Assembly (NCBI RefSeq): GCF_050624435.1
Contig: NC_134536.1
Span: 130,850,758-130,914,757 of the forward strand
Source of the DNA: Tenrec ecaudatus
Lineage: Eukaryota; Chordata; Mammalia; Afrosoricida; Tenrecidae
DNA length: 64,000 nucleotides
Direction: 5' to 3'
Positions 34,641 through 46,270 of this stretch are shown here, one piece after another. Position 1 is the first letter of the stretch, and each line of letters opens with the position of its first letter. A program made the position numbers and the translations under genes. The notes beneath the pieces were generated by a model. The model was not told the DNA's origin. It worked only from the letters and a program-made list of their open reading frames with translations, and did not search any database.

Positions 34641-34763
34641 CCAATCGGGGCGCTGGGGCCGGCTCTGGGCCGCTGGATATTGGCTCCTCACACTCACCGG
34701 GTCTCGCTCCCCCGGTTCGCTGCCCGCGCTGATTGGCTCCAGTACCGGACCCCGAAACCCAAT
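34641..34763. promoter_or_regulatory. Four CCAAT boxes in the NFYA proximal promoter / exon 1
   Basis: CCAAT on the plus strand at 34641-34645 and 34759-34763; ATTGG (CCAAT on the minus strand) at 34679-34683 and 34732-34736. Flanks such as GATTGGCT and CCAATCAG agree with the extended NF-Y consensus. All four fall within 123 bp of the gene encoding the NF-Y DNA-binding subunit. Confidence 0.8.
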
Positions 34764-34815
34764 CAGAGGCTCCAGCCGCCGCTACCGCCGCCACTGCCGC
34801 TGCCTCGCAAAATGG
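34698..34815 (-). other. NFYA: NFYA untranslated exon 1 (inferred)
   Basis: A strong donor, CCCG|GTGAGTG, on the minus strand at 34697 fits the end of a non-coding first exon. The start near 34815 is a guess based on the AAAATGGCG element there (34809-34817 on the plus strand, YY1-like). Splicing to 27834 would give a 6.9-kb first intron. Confidence 0.45.
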
Positions 34816-34857
34816 CGAACTCGAACAAAGGGGAATCGGGCCTCCCTCCAACCGTCT

Positions 34858-35184
34858 CCGCGCAGGCGCCTCGAAGGCCACACCCCCTAGCTCTAGTTCT
34901 GGGCCCGCCCCACCCCCATAGAAAGAGCACTGCGCAGGCGTCGCCCGAAGCCACGCCCACCTCCCTGATTTGACACTTCCCGGGCCGAAAGAATACGCAG
35001 GCGCCTTCGCGACGCGTGGGACCCACTCCACACTGCCCGGAACATAGCTATACGCAGGCGCCAACGGACCCAGTACCCAGCAGCCCGCCCCCTTCTGTGC
35101 GGCCGCTGGAGACACACCCCTAGTGCTAGTGCGCAAGTGCGGCTCTCCCTAAGCGCGATCCGCTTTCTCTTTACGCATGCGCGG
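34858..35184. promoter_or_regulatory. Run of NRF1-like sites between NFYA and OARD1
   Basis: CGCAGGCG-type motifs occur near 34860, 34931, 34994 and 35051. A TGCGCAAGTGCGG variant is near 35130, and a near-perfect ACGCATGCGC site at 35173-35182. NRF1 drives many CpG-island housekeeping promoters. Confidence 0.6.
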
Positions 35185-35189
35185 GCGGC

Positions 35190-35310
35190 GGCGGCGGGAG
35201 ACGGCTGCATTTATCGCCGGAAGTTAGCGGCCATCACCAGAGAGCGCGGGCTCGGCCAGCTAGAGGGGCTGGTTTCCGCCCCGCTACCGGGTTGTGGGCG
35301 GCCATCTTAG
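35190..35310 (+). other. OARD1: OARD1 untranslated exon 1 (inferred)
   Basis: A donor CTTAG|GTGCGT at 35311 ends a CpG-rich non-coding stretch. The segment GGCGGCCATCTT just before it is a good YY1 motif on the minus strand. The 5' boundary is approximate. The first intron would run 35311-36036. Confidence 0.4.
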
Positions 35311-36036
35311 GTGCGTACCAGTGAGGCCACAGCGGGATTGGTTCCGTGGCCCGGCTTGCCCCTTGCCCCCCACCTACCAGGGCCGGATCCGGGTCTCTTC
35401 CTCACGGGGCGGGGAGCTCTAGCGGCCGTGAAGGGGGACCCCGGTAACGCTGGGGCTGTGAGGCAGTTTCCCTACGCCCACAACGCCACCCCAGGGCCGG
35501 TCCTCCGCGCTCGCTGAGGCGCCGGAGCAGTAGAGAAGGGGAGGCTTCCCTAGAGTCCGCCCCCAGCCCCCCGAAAAGGGTGTGAAACTTCTCGAGAGGT
35601 CGCGTTTCCTCTTCCTCCGCTTGCAGCTCTGCCGGCCCTGGCCCAGCCCTGTCTTGCCGCCCTTGGGTGACTGTACGCAGGCCCGTCCCTGCTTGCAGGT
35701 TCCGCCCACCCATGAGTTGCTTTAGCTTTGGGCTGAGAGCAGCGGACTTGCCCTAAATCGGGCTCTGTCCCGAGGAGTGTCGGGGTGGATGAGTGTGAGA
35801 GTGAGTGCGTGTGTGTCTGTTTGTCTGTGTGTGTTAAGACCCCCCCCCCCATCGCTTGCTTCTCCGTGGTCCACTCAGCCACGCGACGTGAGTGCGTCTC
35901 CCTCGCCCTTGGCCCCAGGTGCATCGTGTCCTCCGTCCTAGAGGCTGAGCGTGGAAACCTGCTGCGGCAGCTGCCACGTGGGGGCCGTCAACGGTGCTTC
36001 AGCCTGCCCGAGCCCATTGCTCTTTCCTTTCTCTAG

Positions 36037-36116
36037 CTGGAGAAGCCTTCCCATTCTGCAAGTAGCGACTTAGTAACATGGCTGACAGCCCTAAGGAAGA
36101 CACGGAAGAAAGCCGA
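36037..36116 (+). CDS. OARD1: OARD1 exon 2 with start codon (coding 36078-36116)
   Basis: After the acceptor CTTTCCTTTCTCTAG, 41 nt of 5'UTR precede the ATG at 36078. It encodes [13 protein letters not shown], then the donor GTGCGT. The N terminus is the least conserved part of the protein relative to human. Confidence 0.93.
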
Positions 36117-39100
36117 GTGCGTACGAACTTAATTTATGGGCGACTGAAATTAAGATAACCAAAGCACACACCCCACCCCTACCCCCAAAAATACCCCGGA
36201 GTTGATCCCGACTCATAGCGACCCTATGGGACAGGGTAGGACCGCCCCTGCTGTGGGTTTACTAGACCATAGCCACACCCAGCAGTCGGTGGTTTGAAAG
36301 TGCACCAGTGAGGTCAGAATTCATAAACACTTTTTAATTAAGAACCGATTGCCTCCACCCCCGCCCCCCCCCCAGCAGATTTACTTCAGAATGGAGAATA
36401 CAGCCCTAGTTAGGGACCGTCCATCACTGATTTACATGCGTTCATCGGCCCTAATTAACTTCTTGGAGCCCTGGTGCGGTAGTGGTTGGGCTGAGGTACG
36501 GACTGCAGTTCAGAACCACCAGCAAGCAGCTCCTTGGAGGAAGCCTGGGCTTTCTACTCCTGGAAACAAGTTACAGTCTGGGAAACCCGCCAGGGGGTCA
36601 CCATGAGGCAGCAGGGTTTTGAGAGGTGACACCTCCTTAGCTTTGAAGAGTTCAGGCGGGAAGTCAGATTCCTGGGGCCGGAAGGGTTGTAGTACTGGGG
36701 ACCCTGCAGTAAAGGAAACGGAAAGAGGCAGCTTAGTATTTTTCAGTACGTAATAAAAACTCTTTTCTTTCACGCATTTTAGATCACATATGTCAAAGGA
36801 GACCTTTTTTCATGCCCGAAAACAGACTCTCTGGCCCACTGCATCAGTGAGGACTGTCGCATGGGTGCTGGGATAGCCGTCCTCTTCAAGAAGAAATTTG
36901 GAGGGGTACAGGAACTGCTAAGTCAGCGTGAGTTCTGAAAGCTGGAACGTCTTTTGCATCTCTCTCCCCCTATGTTTATTTCACAAGATAGAGTGTAACA
37001 AGAAGGGCTACTAACCAATGTGGATGCAGCTCAGGGCTTCCAACTGGTGATGTGTGGATTTTCTACACCACTGGAGCAGACCTGAATTTTTAAAATTTGG
37101 GTGAAGCAGAATTATACCTAGTGTCGGAGACTTGGATGAGGGGCGAAATAGCCCTTTTTAGGAGCATGTATGGGAGATTAGTCCCAGGACGATGGCAGGT
37201 GACAGGCCTTCAAAGCAATAATCTGCCATCTGTGGGCCACCTCCTTTTCCAACTCTGTGGTTTCAGAGATTTGGTTGCCATGTAACGAGCTTGCTGCCCG
37301 GGCTCTCTAGGATGGAGATTGCATTTCTAGCAGGCTGTCGACCTGTAGTTTTTCCGCTTTGGGTTGTTAAGGTACACCCACATTTTACAACTTCAGACCC
37401 ATTTGGTCTTGTGTTGCAGTAGCCAAAACAGAATGGGGGAGAACCCATTTGAAGCCCTGTTGTAACTATTCAAACGAGGTGTTTCTTGCACAAGAATTGC
37501 ACCTAGTTGGAGCCCTCATAGCACCAACAGGAAGCTTGTGAAAGTTCGGAGTGTACTGACTGTTAGCTCCTTCCCGGAGAGCGTTAGAAGCTGTGAAGTA
37601 CTCAATAATGCCCGCAGTGAAAAGTTGGACTTTCATTCACTACTCCTCTACTTCGGCTTCAAGAGGAGTTTAGAAATTCCTCTTCCTTACCTCCTTCTTT
37701 CCTGTCAGTTTGTATCAGTGCTATAATGCCGGAGCACGGAAATGAGGCAGACAGTTGTTGACACCCCATTCCAGGCTTGCTGGAGTTAGTCCCCACCAGG
37801 GATTCTCATCCCAGCCTCAGATAAGGAGGATTTTTTTCTGACTTGTACTTTGTGATGTTGGTTTGTTTTGTTTTTTTAATATAACACCTGTTCTGCATTG
37901 AAAACTCCTGATTAATCAGAACCTTTTATAATTCTTCTGTATGGAAAAGAATAAAATGGAGAGGAAGGAATGTATTTGGGATTAGGGGCAGGGCCAAACG
38001 CAGGCACATGGCAGGTCAAGGCGCCGAGGGGAAACGGGGCTCCGTGTTCCTAGGAGACCAGCTCCTTGGAGCTTGAGAGTTATTTCTGGGTCCAAAAGGT
38101 GAAGAACTCCTGAGCGAGGAGCCTGGCAATTCCGTTTTCCCTTTCTCCTATTAAGTTCTTTTTCTTCTGTTCTTAGAGAAGAAAACTGGAGAGGTGGCTG
38201 TCTTAAAGCGAGATGGGCAGTACATCTATTACTTGGTAAGATGGCTGGGTCATAAGTACTGGTAACCAGTGAGCACCCTGTGCTTCCTTTCGTTGGTCAT
38301 GATGCTCCATTCAAGCCAAGCCAGGCTGTCAAAGACTTCCCCTTTGGGGCCAGCTCGGATGCAGTGGGGGTGGCCCCTGGAGCCCTGTGTTGAAAAGGAA
38401 TGGGAGGCTGAAGCCTCGCGCCGTGGGAAGTAGCACTATACCTGCCGCAGGCCTTCCAGGTTTGTGCGAGAGTTTGGGGTGCCTCCCCAGTCTCGAAGCC
38501 AAACCATAACTGGGTCCTTGCTTCATGATAGTGAGATAAAACAATAATCTCTCCAAAGACAAGTCATAGATAGCTCTTCTCGGGCCCTCAGCCTGAGGGT
38601 GAATTCTGTAGTTGTCCATAGGTCTTCAGCCCCGGAAGAGCCGAGACTCCCTTAGACAATGCTGCTGGTCACCGACCGTCCCAGACCACCACATGGCTGA
38701 TGGGCACAGCAAACAGAGAGAGGTTCTGCCTTTTGGTATATTGTGCTCAAAGCTGACGTGGGCTCTGGTGATTTCCGATCTTTGTAGCATGTTTGAGACA
38801 CTGCCAATCTCTTCCTGGCTTTTTAGACAGAAGGTAAAAGCAAGCACCATTTCTCAGTAAATAGAGGCTTTTCTGACAGAATTTTCACATGGCTCGGGTA
38901 GCTTGTAATAATTTCTTTTGAAGAATTAATACCCAACTCGTCCCGAGGAGTTAGAGATTAATAATGTCCATAATGTCCAACTCTTCCAAGATGTACTTGA
39001 ACTCCATTCTTCCCCGCTCCTCCCTTAAGTACATTCTCTCGTGTCCCTGGGTCTTGTGAGTCACAGCAGTGCCCCCACAGAATCTCAGGAAAGTTTGAAG

Positions 39101-41623
39101 CAATGTCCAACATGGCGGTAGGTGCTCTTCAGTCCAAAATTCGAAGGCAGACAGTGGTGAGCCAGATGCAGGTAGGTACAGAGCCTGAAGCTGAAAATTC
39201 CCCAAAGTCCCAGTAGGCCCTCTCTCTCCGACCAAGGCCCAGGCAGGGGAGAGAGGTGGGGCTTGCCGGATGGGGAGACCTGACTAGAACTGGGTGGCAG
39301 CAGCATTGTGTAGCCCCAGAAAGGCAAGAGCGGGGTTTGGTTTCCACCCATTACTGAGGTGGGTTCTTACAGATGTCATGAAGGAGAACAGCCTGATTCA
39401 GACACTGTACTGAAGTCAGAGCTTCCTCCCATCCGACGCGCCTCTGTTAGTAGAGAAGGCTTCCACACAGTCCAGAAGTATATCACACCAGGAATTGTGG
39501 TTAGAAGGGCCATGTTTGCCTCTACCCCACAGCTTGTCTCGGAAGGAGCAGAGATTGTTTGTCTACCTTGTTGTAGAAGACGGGTAAGAGGTAGGCTGTT
39601 CTTCCCATGAGGGCCTAGGAAAAGGAAAAAGGGGGTCATGTGACAGCATCTGGGTATCTCAGGCCTTCCATTGAGAAGGTTTCCTCGAGGCTTCTGACCT
39701 CAGGGTAGAAGGGACAACCTGGCTTTTGCCATTCATGCTGTAGACTTACTTGCTGTCCACATAAATGTATTTTGATGATTAGTATTGGGGGTGGGGAATG
39801 TCCTGACTTTTCATTGCCTATCGTTTTGAACTAAATGAAAGTTTGCATCCTGTCTTTGAACTCAGATTACAAAGAAAAGGGCTTCGCACAAACCAACTTA
39901 TGAAAACTTACAGAAGAGCTTGGAGGCCATGAAGACGCATTGTCTGCAGAATGGGGTCACCAACCTCTCCATGCCCAGGCAAGGAGGTCCTGCGCCCTCA
40001 GTGGAGGGTGACCTGGTTGGGACGGTTACTGTCTTACCCAGAGGCAAAGACATTATGTCACTCAAAATCTAAAAGCTGGACAACTCTCCAGCTTTGTAAA
40101 ATCTCCAGGGAGCCAGTTCCCTAACCAGCAGCCTATCTTAAGTCCGAGCTGTGGTTGAGTGAATCCAGTAGCGCACTAGAAGCACACACCGTCCTCAGCC
40201 TGTGCTCCACACACAGAAGGCTGGAGCCGTTGGAGTTTAATACAGTGTTGAGTCCCCAGCCTCGGGCACCTAAAGCTCAGCCCCTACTCCTGAAGTGCGT
40301 GACTGAGCCACTGGCATTTCTATCGTAGGCCATGCCCGGGTTCCTCAAGCCATAAATTCTGCATGAGGACAGTTGTGACTTCTCAGTACGTTTTAAACTT
40401 AGTGGTCAGTGTGGGTACTAGCCAGAGGAGTTGCCCCTGGTGTGACATCTTCACATGGGAGCCTAGCTAGCGGGTACTTCTACAAATGGCATTGGGGGTC
40501 CAAGAGACCCTTTGCTGCCTTTTCAGGAAATAGGCCTGGGGTCATCTCTTTTCTTCCTGTCATTCCCATTGATTGCAGCCCGTGCTGACCCCCAGGTCCC
40601 ACCTTGCGTGGGAGTGTAGACGTGGCGTCCCTTCTCTTGCACTAGCCCTAGTGTCGTGAGGGCCGGCCCATGCATCAGAAACCTGGGGAAAAGTACAATC
40701 CTTTAAGGACTGAACCATCACAGTACTGTAGGAAATTGGCAGTTTTAAGCCTCTTCTCCCTCTCCCCCACCCCAGGGATGTTGAGGATCAATCAAGTAAG
40801 TAGCCTGTTAGAAGAAAGGTAGGTACCAGGTGGTAGAGTTTTATGAACTGCCGGAGGCCTCTCCCTAGGCCATTGCCAGCACCTGATGCCTGGACGGTGG
40901 CCAGCTCGGCATTTCCCCACGATCCTCTGTGACTTCCTTCTTGCGGAGATACCATCCCTTGTTCTCTTCTGTGTATCTACCTGAACGTGCCACCAGCCTA
41001 TGTATATTTCTAAGAGTGGCCGCCCTCCCACACACAGCCGACGCGTCTCCATCAGTAGGCACAGGGATGGCGAGTCGGCTAGGTCCAGGTGGAGCCTGAA
41101 ATCACTGGGAGCCTCACCCCACCGCCATCGAGTCGATGCCAACACATAGCCACCCTGTAGGACAGAGTAGAACTGTCCCTGTGGGGTTCCGAGACACTAG
41201 CTGTTTACAGGAAGCTCTCTTACAAGGCGGTTTCAAACTGCTGGTCTGCAGTAAGCAGCCGAAGACCATCCACTGAACCAGCAGGGCTGAAATAATTGGA
41301 TGTGTGCCTTATTGGACAAAGTGGTGACGGTGGGACCCCAGGGCTGTCCACCAACAGCCTGGCGGGCACAGAATTGGCTTTTCACCCCTCGCTGGCGGCC
41401 TGTGGTACAGGCCAGAAAGTGCCGGCTGTGTGTGGAGAGACCCTGGAAGGAGGGAAGGAACAGTTCCCCAGAGGCTTCCCTGCTGCTGTGGAGATGATGC
41501 ATCTGCTTTGTTTTTTCCAGAATTGGGTGTGGTCTCGATGGCCTGCAGTGGGAGAATGTGTCCACAATACTGGAGGAGGTGTTCGAGGCAACCGACATCC
41601 AGATCACCGTGTACACGCTCTGA
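36078..41623 (+). CDS. OARD1: OARD1 (TARG1), ADP-ribose glycohydrolase (complete, 5 coding exons)
   Basis: Joined coding exons: 36078-36116, 36783-36927, 38177-38235, 39866-39978, 41521-41623. They give 152 residues, the human length. OARD1 is a single macrodomain enzyme of nucleus and cytoplasm. It removes ADP-ribose attached to glutamate/aspartate side chains, reversing PARP modification, and also deacylates O-acyl-ADP-ribose. The macrodomain starts at [20 protein letters not shown]. The catalytic lysine (Lys84, in LITKK) and aspartate (Asp125, in IGCGLD) are both kept. The gene is transcribed away from NFYA and toward APOBEC2. The last intron begins with GC in place of GT. The 3' end is unclear: the first AATAAA on the plus strand after the stop is near 43749. 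Confidence 0.95.
36180..36310 (-). repeat. AfroSINE-like SINE fragment
   Basis: Antisense, with GTTGATCCCGACTCATAGCG and GACAGGGTAGGACCGCCCC. It lies in an OARD1 intron just after exon 2. Confidence 0.7.
36463..36635 (+). repeat. AfroSINE-like SINE
   Basis: Sense copy beginning GGAGCCCTGGTGCGGTAGTG. It lies 150 bp before the acceptor of the next OARD1 exon. Confidence 0.75.
36783..36927 (+). CDS. OARD1: OARD1 second coding exon
   Basis: It encodes [20 protein letters not shown] through [13 protein letters not shown] plus one base. The acceptor is CACGCATTTTAG and the donor GTGAGT. It contains the macrodomain loop [14 protein letters not shown] that contacts the ADP-ribose phosphates. Confidence 0.95.
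38177..38235 (+). CDS. OARD1: OARD1 third coding exon
   Basis: It encodes (Q)[19 protein letters not shown]. The acceptor is TTCTTCTGTTCTTAG and the donor GTAAGA. Confidence 0.95.
39866..39978 (+). CDS. OARD1: OARD1 fourth coding exon, followed by a GC donor
   Basis: It encodes [20 protein letters not shown] through NGVTNLSMP plus two bases. The catalytic lysine is the third residue of the exon. The donor is CCCAG|GCAAGG, a good match to the consensus except for C at intron position 2. Read-through would add about 30 codons before a stop at 40069-40071. Confidence 0.93.
41111..41287 (-). repeat. AfroSINE-like SINE
   Basis: Antisense copy, CCACCGCCATCGAGTCGATG through ACTGAACCAGCAGGGCTG, in the last OARD1 intron. 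Confidence 0.8.
41521..41623 (+). CDS. OARD1: OARD1 last coding exon
   Basis: The acceptor TTGTTTTTTCCAG precedes (R)[20 protein letters not shown] then [13 protein letters not shown] and a TGA at 41621-41623. It contains the catalytic aspartate. Confidence 0.95.
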
Positions 41624-44600
41624 ACAGGCGCACCCTGCAATGTCCGACTTCTGTGTCCCCTGCTGGGCCCGAAGGCTGCACTGACCGGCCCTAAAACGGG
41701 CAGAGGAAAGCATCCTGTGAAGTAGTCTTTCTCCTGGGCTCGGGACTGGACTGTGCCTGGTGGAGGGGCTTGGGGATTGGTTGGTTGGGGTTTTTTTAGG
41801 GAGGAGGGAGTTGGTGGCTACCAGGAGACAGATGTTGGGCCTCTGGCCCCACTTTTGCTCCAGTGTGCTACCTGGTTCGGTTGGCCACTAGGTGGCAGCA
41901 TTGATGCTAATTCTCTGCTTTTTCAAGAGAAACTTCAGGGAGGATGAAAACATCTCAGTCTTTTGTCTTGTGCACACGCGGTATTGTCCACACGTCTTCA
42001 AATTGACCCCAGGAAGTGAATTATGGGTCTCTTTTTGTTGGTCATTTTATTGTGTTGGATGATTTTACTTTTGTTTTCATTACAAAATGGAGTTCTACCT
42101 TGTTGACAAGCAATTTGTAGTAACAAGAATGGTTTTTGTTGGTCTGGGCTTGGGTGTGATGTTCACCTGTAACTTCATTTCAAAATCAGGATCCAGGGGG
42201 AAGGCCCAGCAGCATACTTGGGCCTGGGCAGGAATTGTGAGTCAGGAATTATGCCCAGGGCCGGCTCTCTGTGACCACACGCGTGTGAATGCCATCCTGA
42301 GACCAGTGGAATCAGGTGTGAAATGCCTGGCCAAGTGCTGCTCACACCGTCAGGGGTTTGCAACAGCATGCCTTCAGACAGACACACCGAGGCCTCGCCC
42401 CTCCATTCCCCTCAAACCAGGGTGGGCTGCTGCAAAGGAGACTGGAGGGCAGGCCTGGGAGGCGAGCCCCTTGCCCCGGCCCCTTCTCTCCTCGACTGGA
42501 GGGAGCCGTGCCAGGTGCACTCCTGGTTTCCTGGTGAGGGAAGACTGGATTTTTCCCAGATGTTCTGTGTCGAAGCTACTGGGAAAACGAGTGTTTATTT
42601 CCTCTTGGCTGTGGCACTGAGAGTTAAAGCAGCCAGACCTGTCACTGATTTTCTCCGAGTGAGTTCTGAGCCCGTCACAGAGCTTACTGTGTTCCCCAGC
42701 ACCACAGGACGACGGGGCTTTAAAGGACTGTAGACACACCGGAAAGCACTGGGGAGGCACTAGCCGGGTCCCTTCAAGAGAGGCCTCATACCACCTTCCA
42801 GCCTGATAGGATAAGAGGCAGCTGTTACAAAAGCTATTACATGTCTCCCTCATCTCCGTGTGGAGTGGACGGGGTCTCCATGTGAGTAGGGTAGCGGCAG
42901 TATAGGGGCAAACTTGGAGACTCCTGGAAGCTTTGTGTCTGTCCAGGTACATGGTCAACTCCAAGAGAGGCAAAAAGAGGGAGAGGCATACGCAAGGTAG
43001 AAAGTGATGATGGGGTTGTGAGAGGAAATGAAAAAGTATGCAACACCTGGGCTAAAACACAGGCCTTTTCGACTTTCTAAAAACTCAGGGTTAACTATGC
43101 TCTGGAGTGTGAGCCTACATAATTCTCTTAACATGTCCAGGATGGGAGGTAATCGGAATTCAGATAATTTGCCTTGTCACTTGCAGCTAGTCTGGGGTCA
43201 AATTCCAGTGGGTTATCTTTAGACTGGAAGCCCAGGCTGATAGTGAGCACATTGTTCCTGGAAACCTCCTTAGAGTTTGCCAGGCGTCCAGAAATCCACA
43301 CACGAAGATCTGCTGTTACTGAGGAGACACTGAGAAGTGAGAATTTCTGCTTCCCCTAGCCATCCCAGTCTTCAATACCACATATGACATGCTTTTCACA
43401 ATCTGTATCCAAGCACTGGTATCTCCCCGTGTCTCACCCTCCTCTACTTCCTCAGTGAGTAGCTACTGATCAGGCATCGGGAGGTGGGATTGCCCTCACC
43501 TGTTTTTCCTTTATCCTCTCCCATGGGTCCATGAGTCAGAACCGATTCGACAGCACCTAGCAACAGACAACATCCCGGGCTCACCTTTCCTAAAAGTGCC
43601 ATGAAGATCGGGACCCGGGTGGGAAGTCTATGTGGGAGAGTTGGTGTCCCCGGGCCGAGAACAGGGCCCGATTGGTTTAGTCATTGCCAAACCACTTGGT
43701 AACGTTTCAGTTTGGTGATGGTAACTGCCAACCATCCACATTCCTTCAAATAAAAAGGCTTGGCTACAGACCACACACCACTTCAGTTCTTTTATTAATT
43801 CTGCTGTTTTTGAAAACAGCATAAATGCATTTCTGGGTGTATTTCAGAGACCTGCACCGTGGGTGTGACTGGCTCTGTGTTTCTCAGTCACAAGGAGCAT
43901 CAGCCCCATGGTGCCTGCTGCCCCCAGGTGGTTGCGTTTGCCTCCGGGCAGCTCGCTTTGCGCTATTCCAAGAGCAGCCTGAGAGCAAGCACAGCCGGCG
44001 TGCAGCACACGATGAGAGGCGCGTGTCCAGTCCTCTGAAGGCCCCGTCCAGTCGGATCGGTTGGTGTTGGATGCTGTCTGGCTCCAAGTGCCATTAGGAA
44101 GACATGGTTGTTCCAGATGGCCATGCGTGTCACTACTGTCTCCTGGCAGCAGGCAGACCTTCATGAGAAAACAGCATGTTAGCCAGAGCCCTGCTGACCC
44201 CAAACTAGAGGGTCAAAAATTTAAATCTAGGTGTCCCAACAAGGCCTTGAATTCCTGCTGGGTGGTCTCCCAGGATTTCTGGTGACCCCAGGATGGGATC
44301 TGTTCCTTTCATATTTCTGTCCCAGAGCGAAGGCCACAGATGAGATCTGCCTTCACAGTTCTCTTACTTGGGCTCTTAAATCCTATTCTGTCCCTTCCGT
44401 AGCGAACGAGAAGTTTAACAAAGACTCATTTCTTTTGAGGCTTTTCACTAAACTGAGCCATCTCGGGACTGTGACCATGACTTCATGCCCATGGATGGTT
44501 TGTTTTGTTGTTTTCTTTCCTTTTAACTTGGTACATTTGAACCTTTAGGAACTTGACCAACTCAAACACAGGACAAGGAAGCATGCTAATTGGCTTGGAT

Positions 44601-45409
44601 ACTACAGTAATCGGTTAAAAATTAATTTGATTTAAAAACGGGATTTCCCCTTAGAGATTTGTTTTCCGCCCCCGCCCCGGTTTTTTTTTTACTTGTTTAG
44701 ATTTGTTGAAGATAGATAAGACTCAGTTATCCAAAATGAAAAGATATTTTAAATCTACTTGTTCACAGGCCTCCCTTTTAGAGCAGCGTTAGCTTCCTGA
44801 TTATTTGGATAAAAGCAAAAAATAAAATCCCAGAGGGCCTGCTAGTCAAGACAGCTGGAAGAGGTGGTCCCGGGCTGGAAGTCCAAGAGTCTGCCGCCCA
44901 CCCACCACTTGCTGCTGTCCCCAAACCTTCCAGCCTGCTCCGCCAGGGCTCTTCCTAGACCTATGTAGATTTGTCGTTACAGGGACGGCCCCGATCCTAA
45001 CAACCTTACAGGGGGCTTGGGAAGCTGCCTATTTGCAGCCGTCAACCTCAGAAATGTTCCACTGCTACTTGGCGTTTCTCAGGGTGGAGTCTGCTGGGGA
45101 CAGGGGACGCCGAGGCCACAGCCTCTTCTACGGGCACTAGGAGAAAGACCCCTGAAAGAAGTGGCATCGCCTCAGGAAAGCACGTTGCTTCTGTGCTCTC
45201 TTGGTGGGTGGGTGGTTTGAGGATTGGAGATGGGTTCTAAGAGGGCGGTGGTACAGGAGATTTTGATGAGTTACTTGGGCCTGACAAACGGCATTCATCA
45301 TAGCCCTTCTGGATGTGCAAACTAGGACAGACCAACTCCAAAAAAAGCCTGTCGCGGAGCCTCCAGCCCACCCTTTCCTGAGGCTAACTGGCCCGTTTCT
45401 CTGAGAGTC

Positions 45410-45605
45410 TAATTTACCCTCAGCAAGAGGCCAAATTGGCCTTAATTGTGTCCTAATTATTTGCTTAAATAGCTAATCTTTACTTCCAGTTCTGTCACCT
45501 CTTGATATCCGGAGGAGGCTACTTCTGAGCTGCTGCCTGATTTACAAGCATCGTTTTAACCCCTTGCTGATCCTGTACAGTAATAATACACTGCTGAGTC
45601 ATGCC
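45410..45605. promoter_or_regulatory. Candidate regulatory patch with TAATT motifs and an NF-E2/Maf site
   Basis: Several TAATT-type homeodomain cores (CTAATTTACC, CTTAATTGTG, CCTAATTATTTGC) lie in SINE-free sequence. At 45592-45604 there is TGCTGAGTCATGC, a close match to the Maf/NF-E2 element that also contains an AP-1 core. This is inference from motifs only. Confidence 0.3.
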
Positions 45606-45965
45606 CGGTCCTCTCTTCTGCTCAGATGTTCAAAACAGGAGGAGATAGTTCTTGAATGAGATAAGACCACACAACAACCATGGATCTCTCTCAACGTGCC
45701 ATCGTGGGTTTAAAAAGCTGAAGGTGCCTCTTGAGGACAGATCCACTGGGGGAACTACCTGCACAAGGACCAGTGATGAAGCAAAGAGGTTCGGAAGGAA
45801 TGAAAAATCTGCATCCGACAAAAAATGCACCGGTCAGATTGCACCTGGGGGTGAGAGTCTGGGACATCAAAAGTATACAGGGTCACGAAGTCTGCACATA
45901 CACATGGCATGTGTAGGACCTTTAAACAGCATCTCTGTTGTTATTCAGTAGCGATCTAATCCTAC

Positions 45966-46270
45966 TATGGGGAGTCCCTGCAAGGCTGTGGTTAAACAGT
46001 CATGGAGGAACCTAAAGGTTAGCAGCCCAACCCGACCCGTTGTGCCACAGTCAGCCTTGGTAAAGATTCGCTCCCTGCCATTGAGGCACTGCTGACTCAG
46101 CGAGCCCCTGTGGGTTCTGAGACTAGCTGCCATGGGAGTAGAAGGCCCAGTCTGTCTCTCGAGGAGCTGCTGCTGGTTCACAACCGCCAACCCTGCAGAT
46201 CACAGGCCACGAAAAGCCCAGTGGGGCAGTTCAACCTTGTCCTGTAGGATCTGAGTTGGAATCTACCACA
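45966..46270. repeat. Degenerate AfroSINE composite
   Basis: SINE wording appears (AGGTTAGCAGCCCAAC, CCCTGCCATTGAGGCACTGC, GTCCTGTAGGATCTGAGTTG) but in a scrambled order, suggesting two overlapping old insertions. Confidence 0.5.

Larger units (their letters stand above)
33900..35700. promoter_or_regulatory. CpG island spanning the divergent NFYA and OARD1 promoters
   Basis: CpG density and GC content are high throughout. The island contains the inferred untranslated first exons of both genes, four CCAAT boxes and a run of NRF1-like motifs. Many long frames here on both strands are by-products of the composition. Confidence 0.85.
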
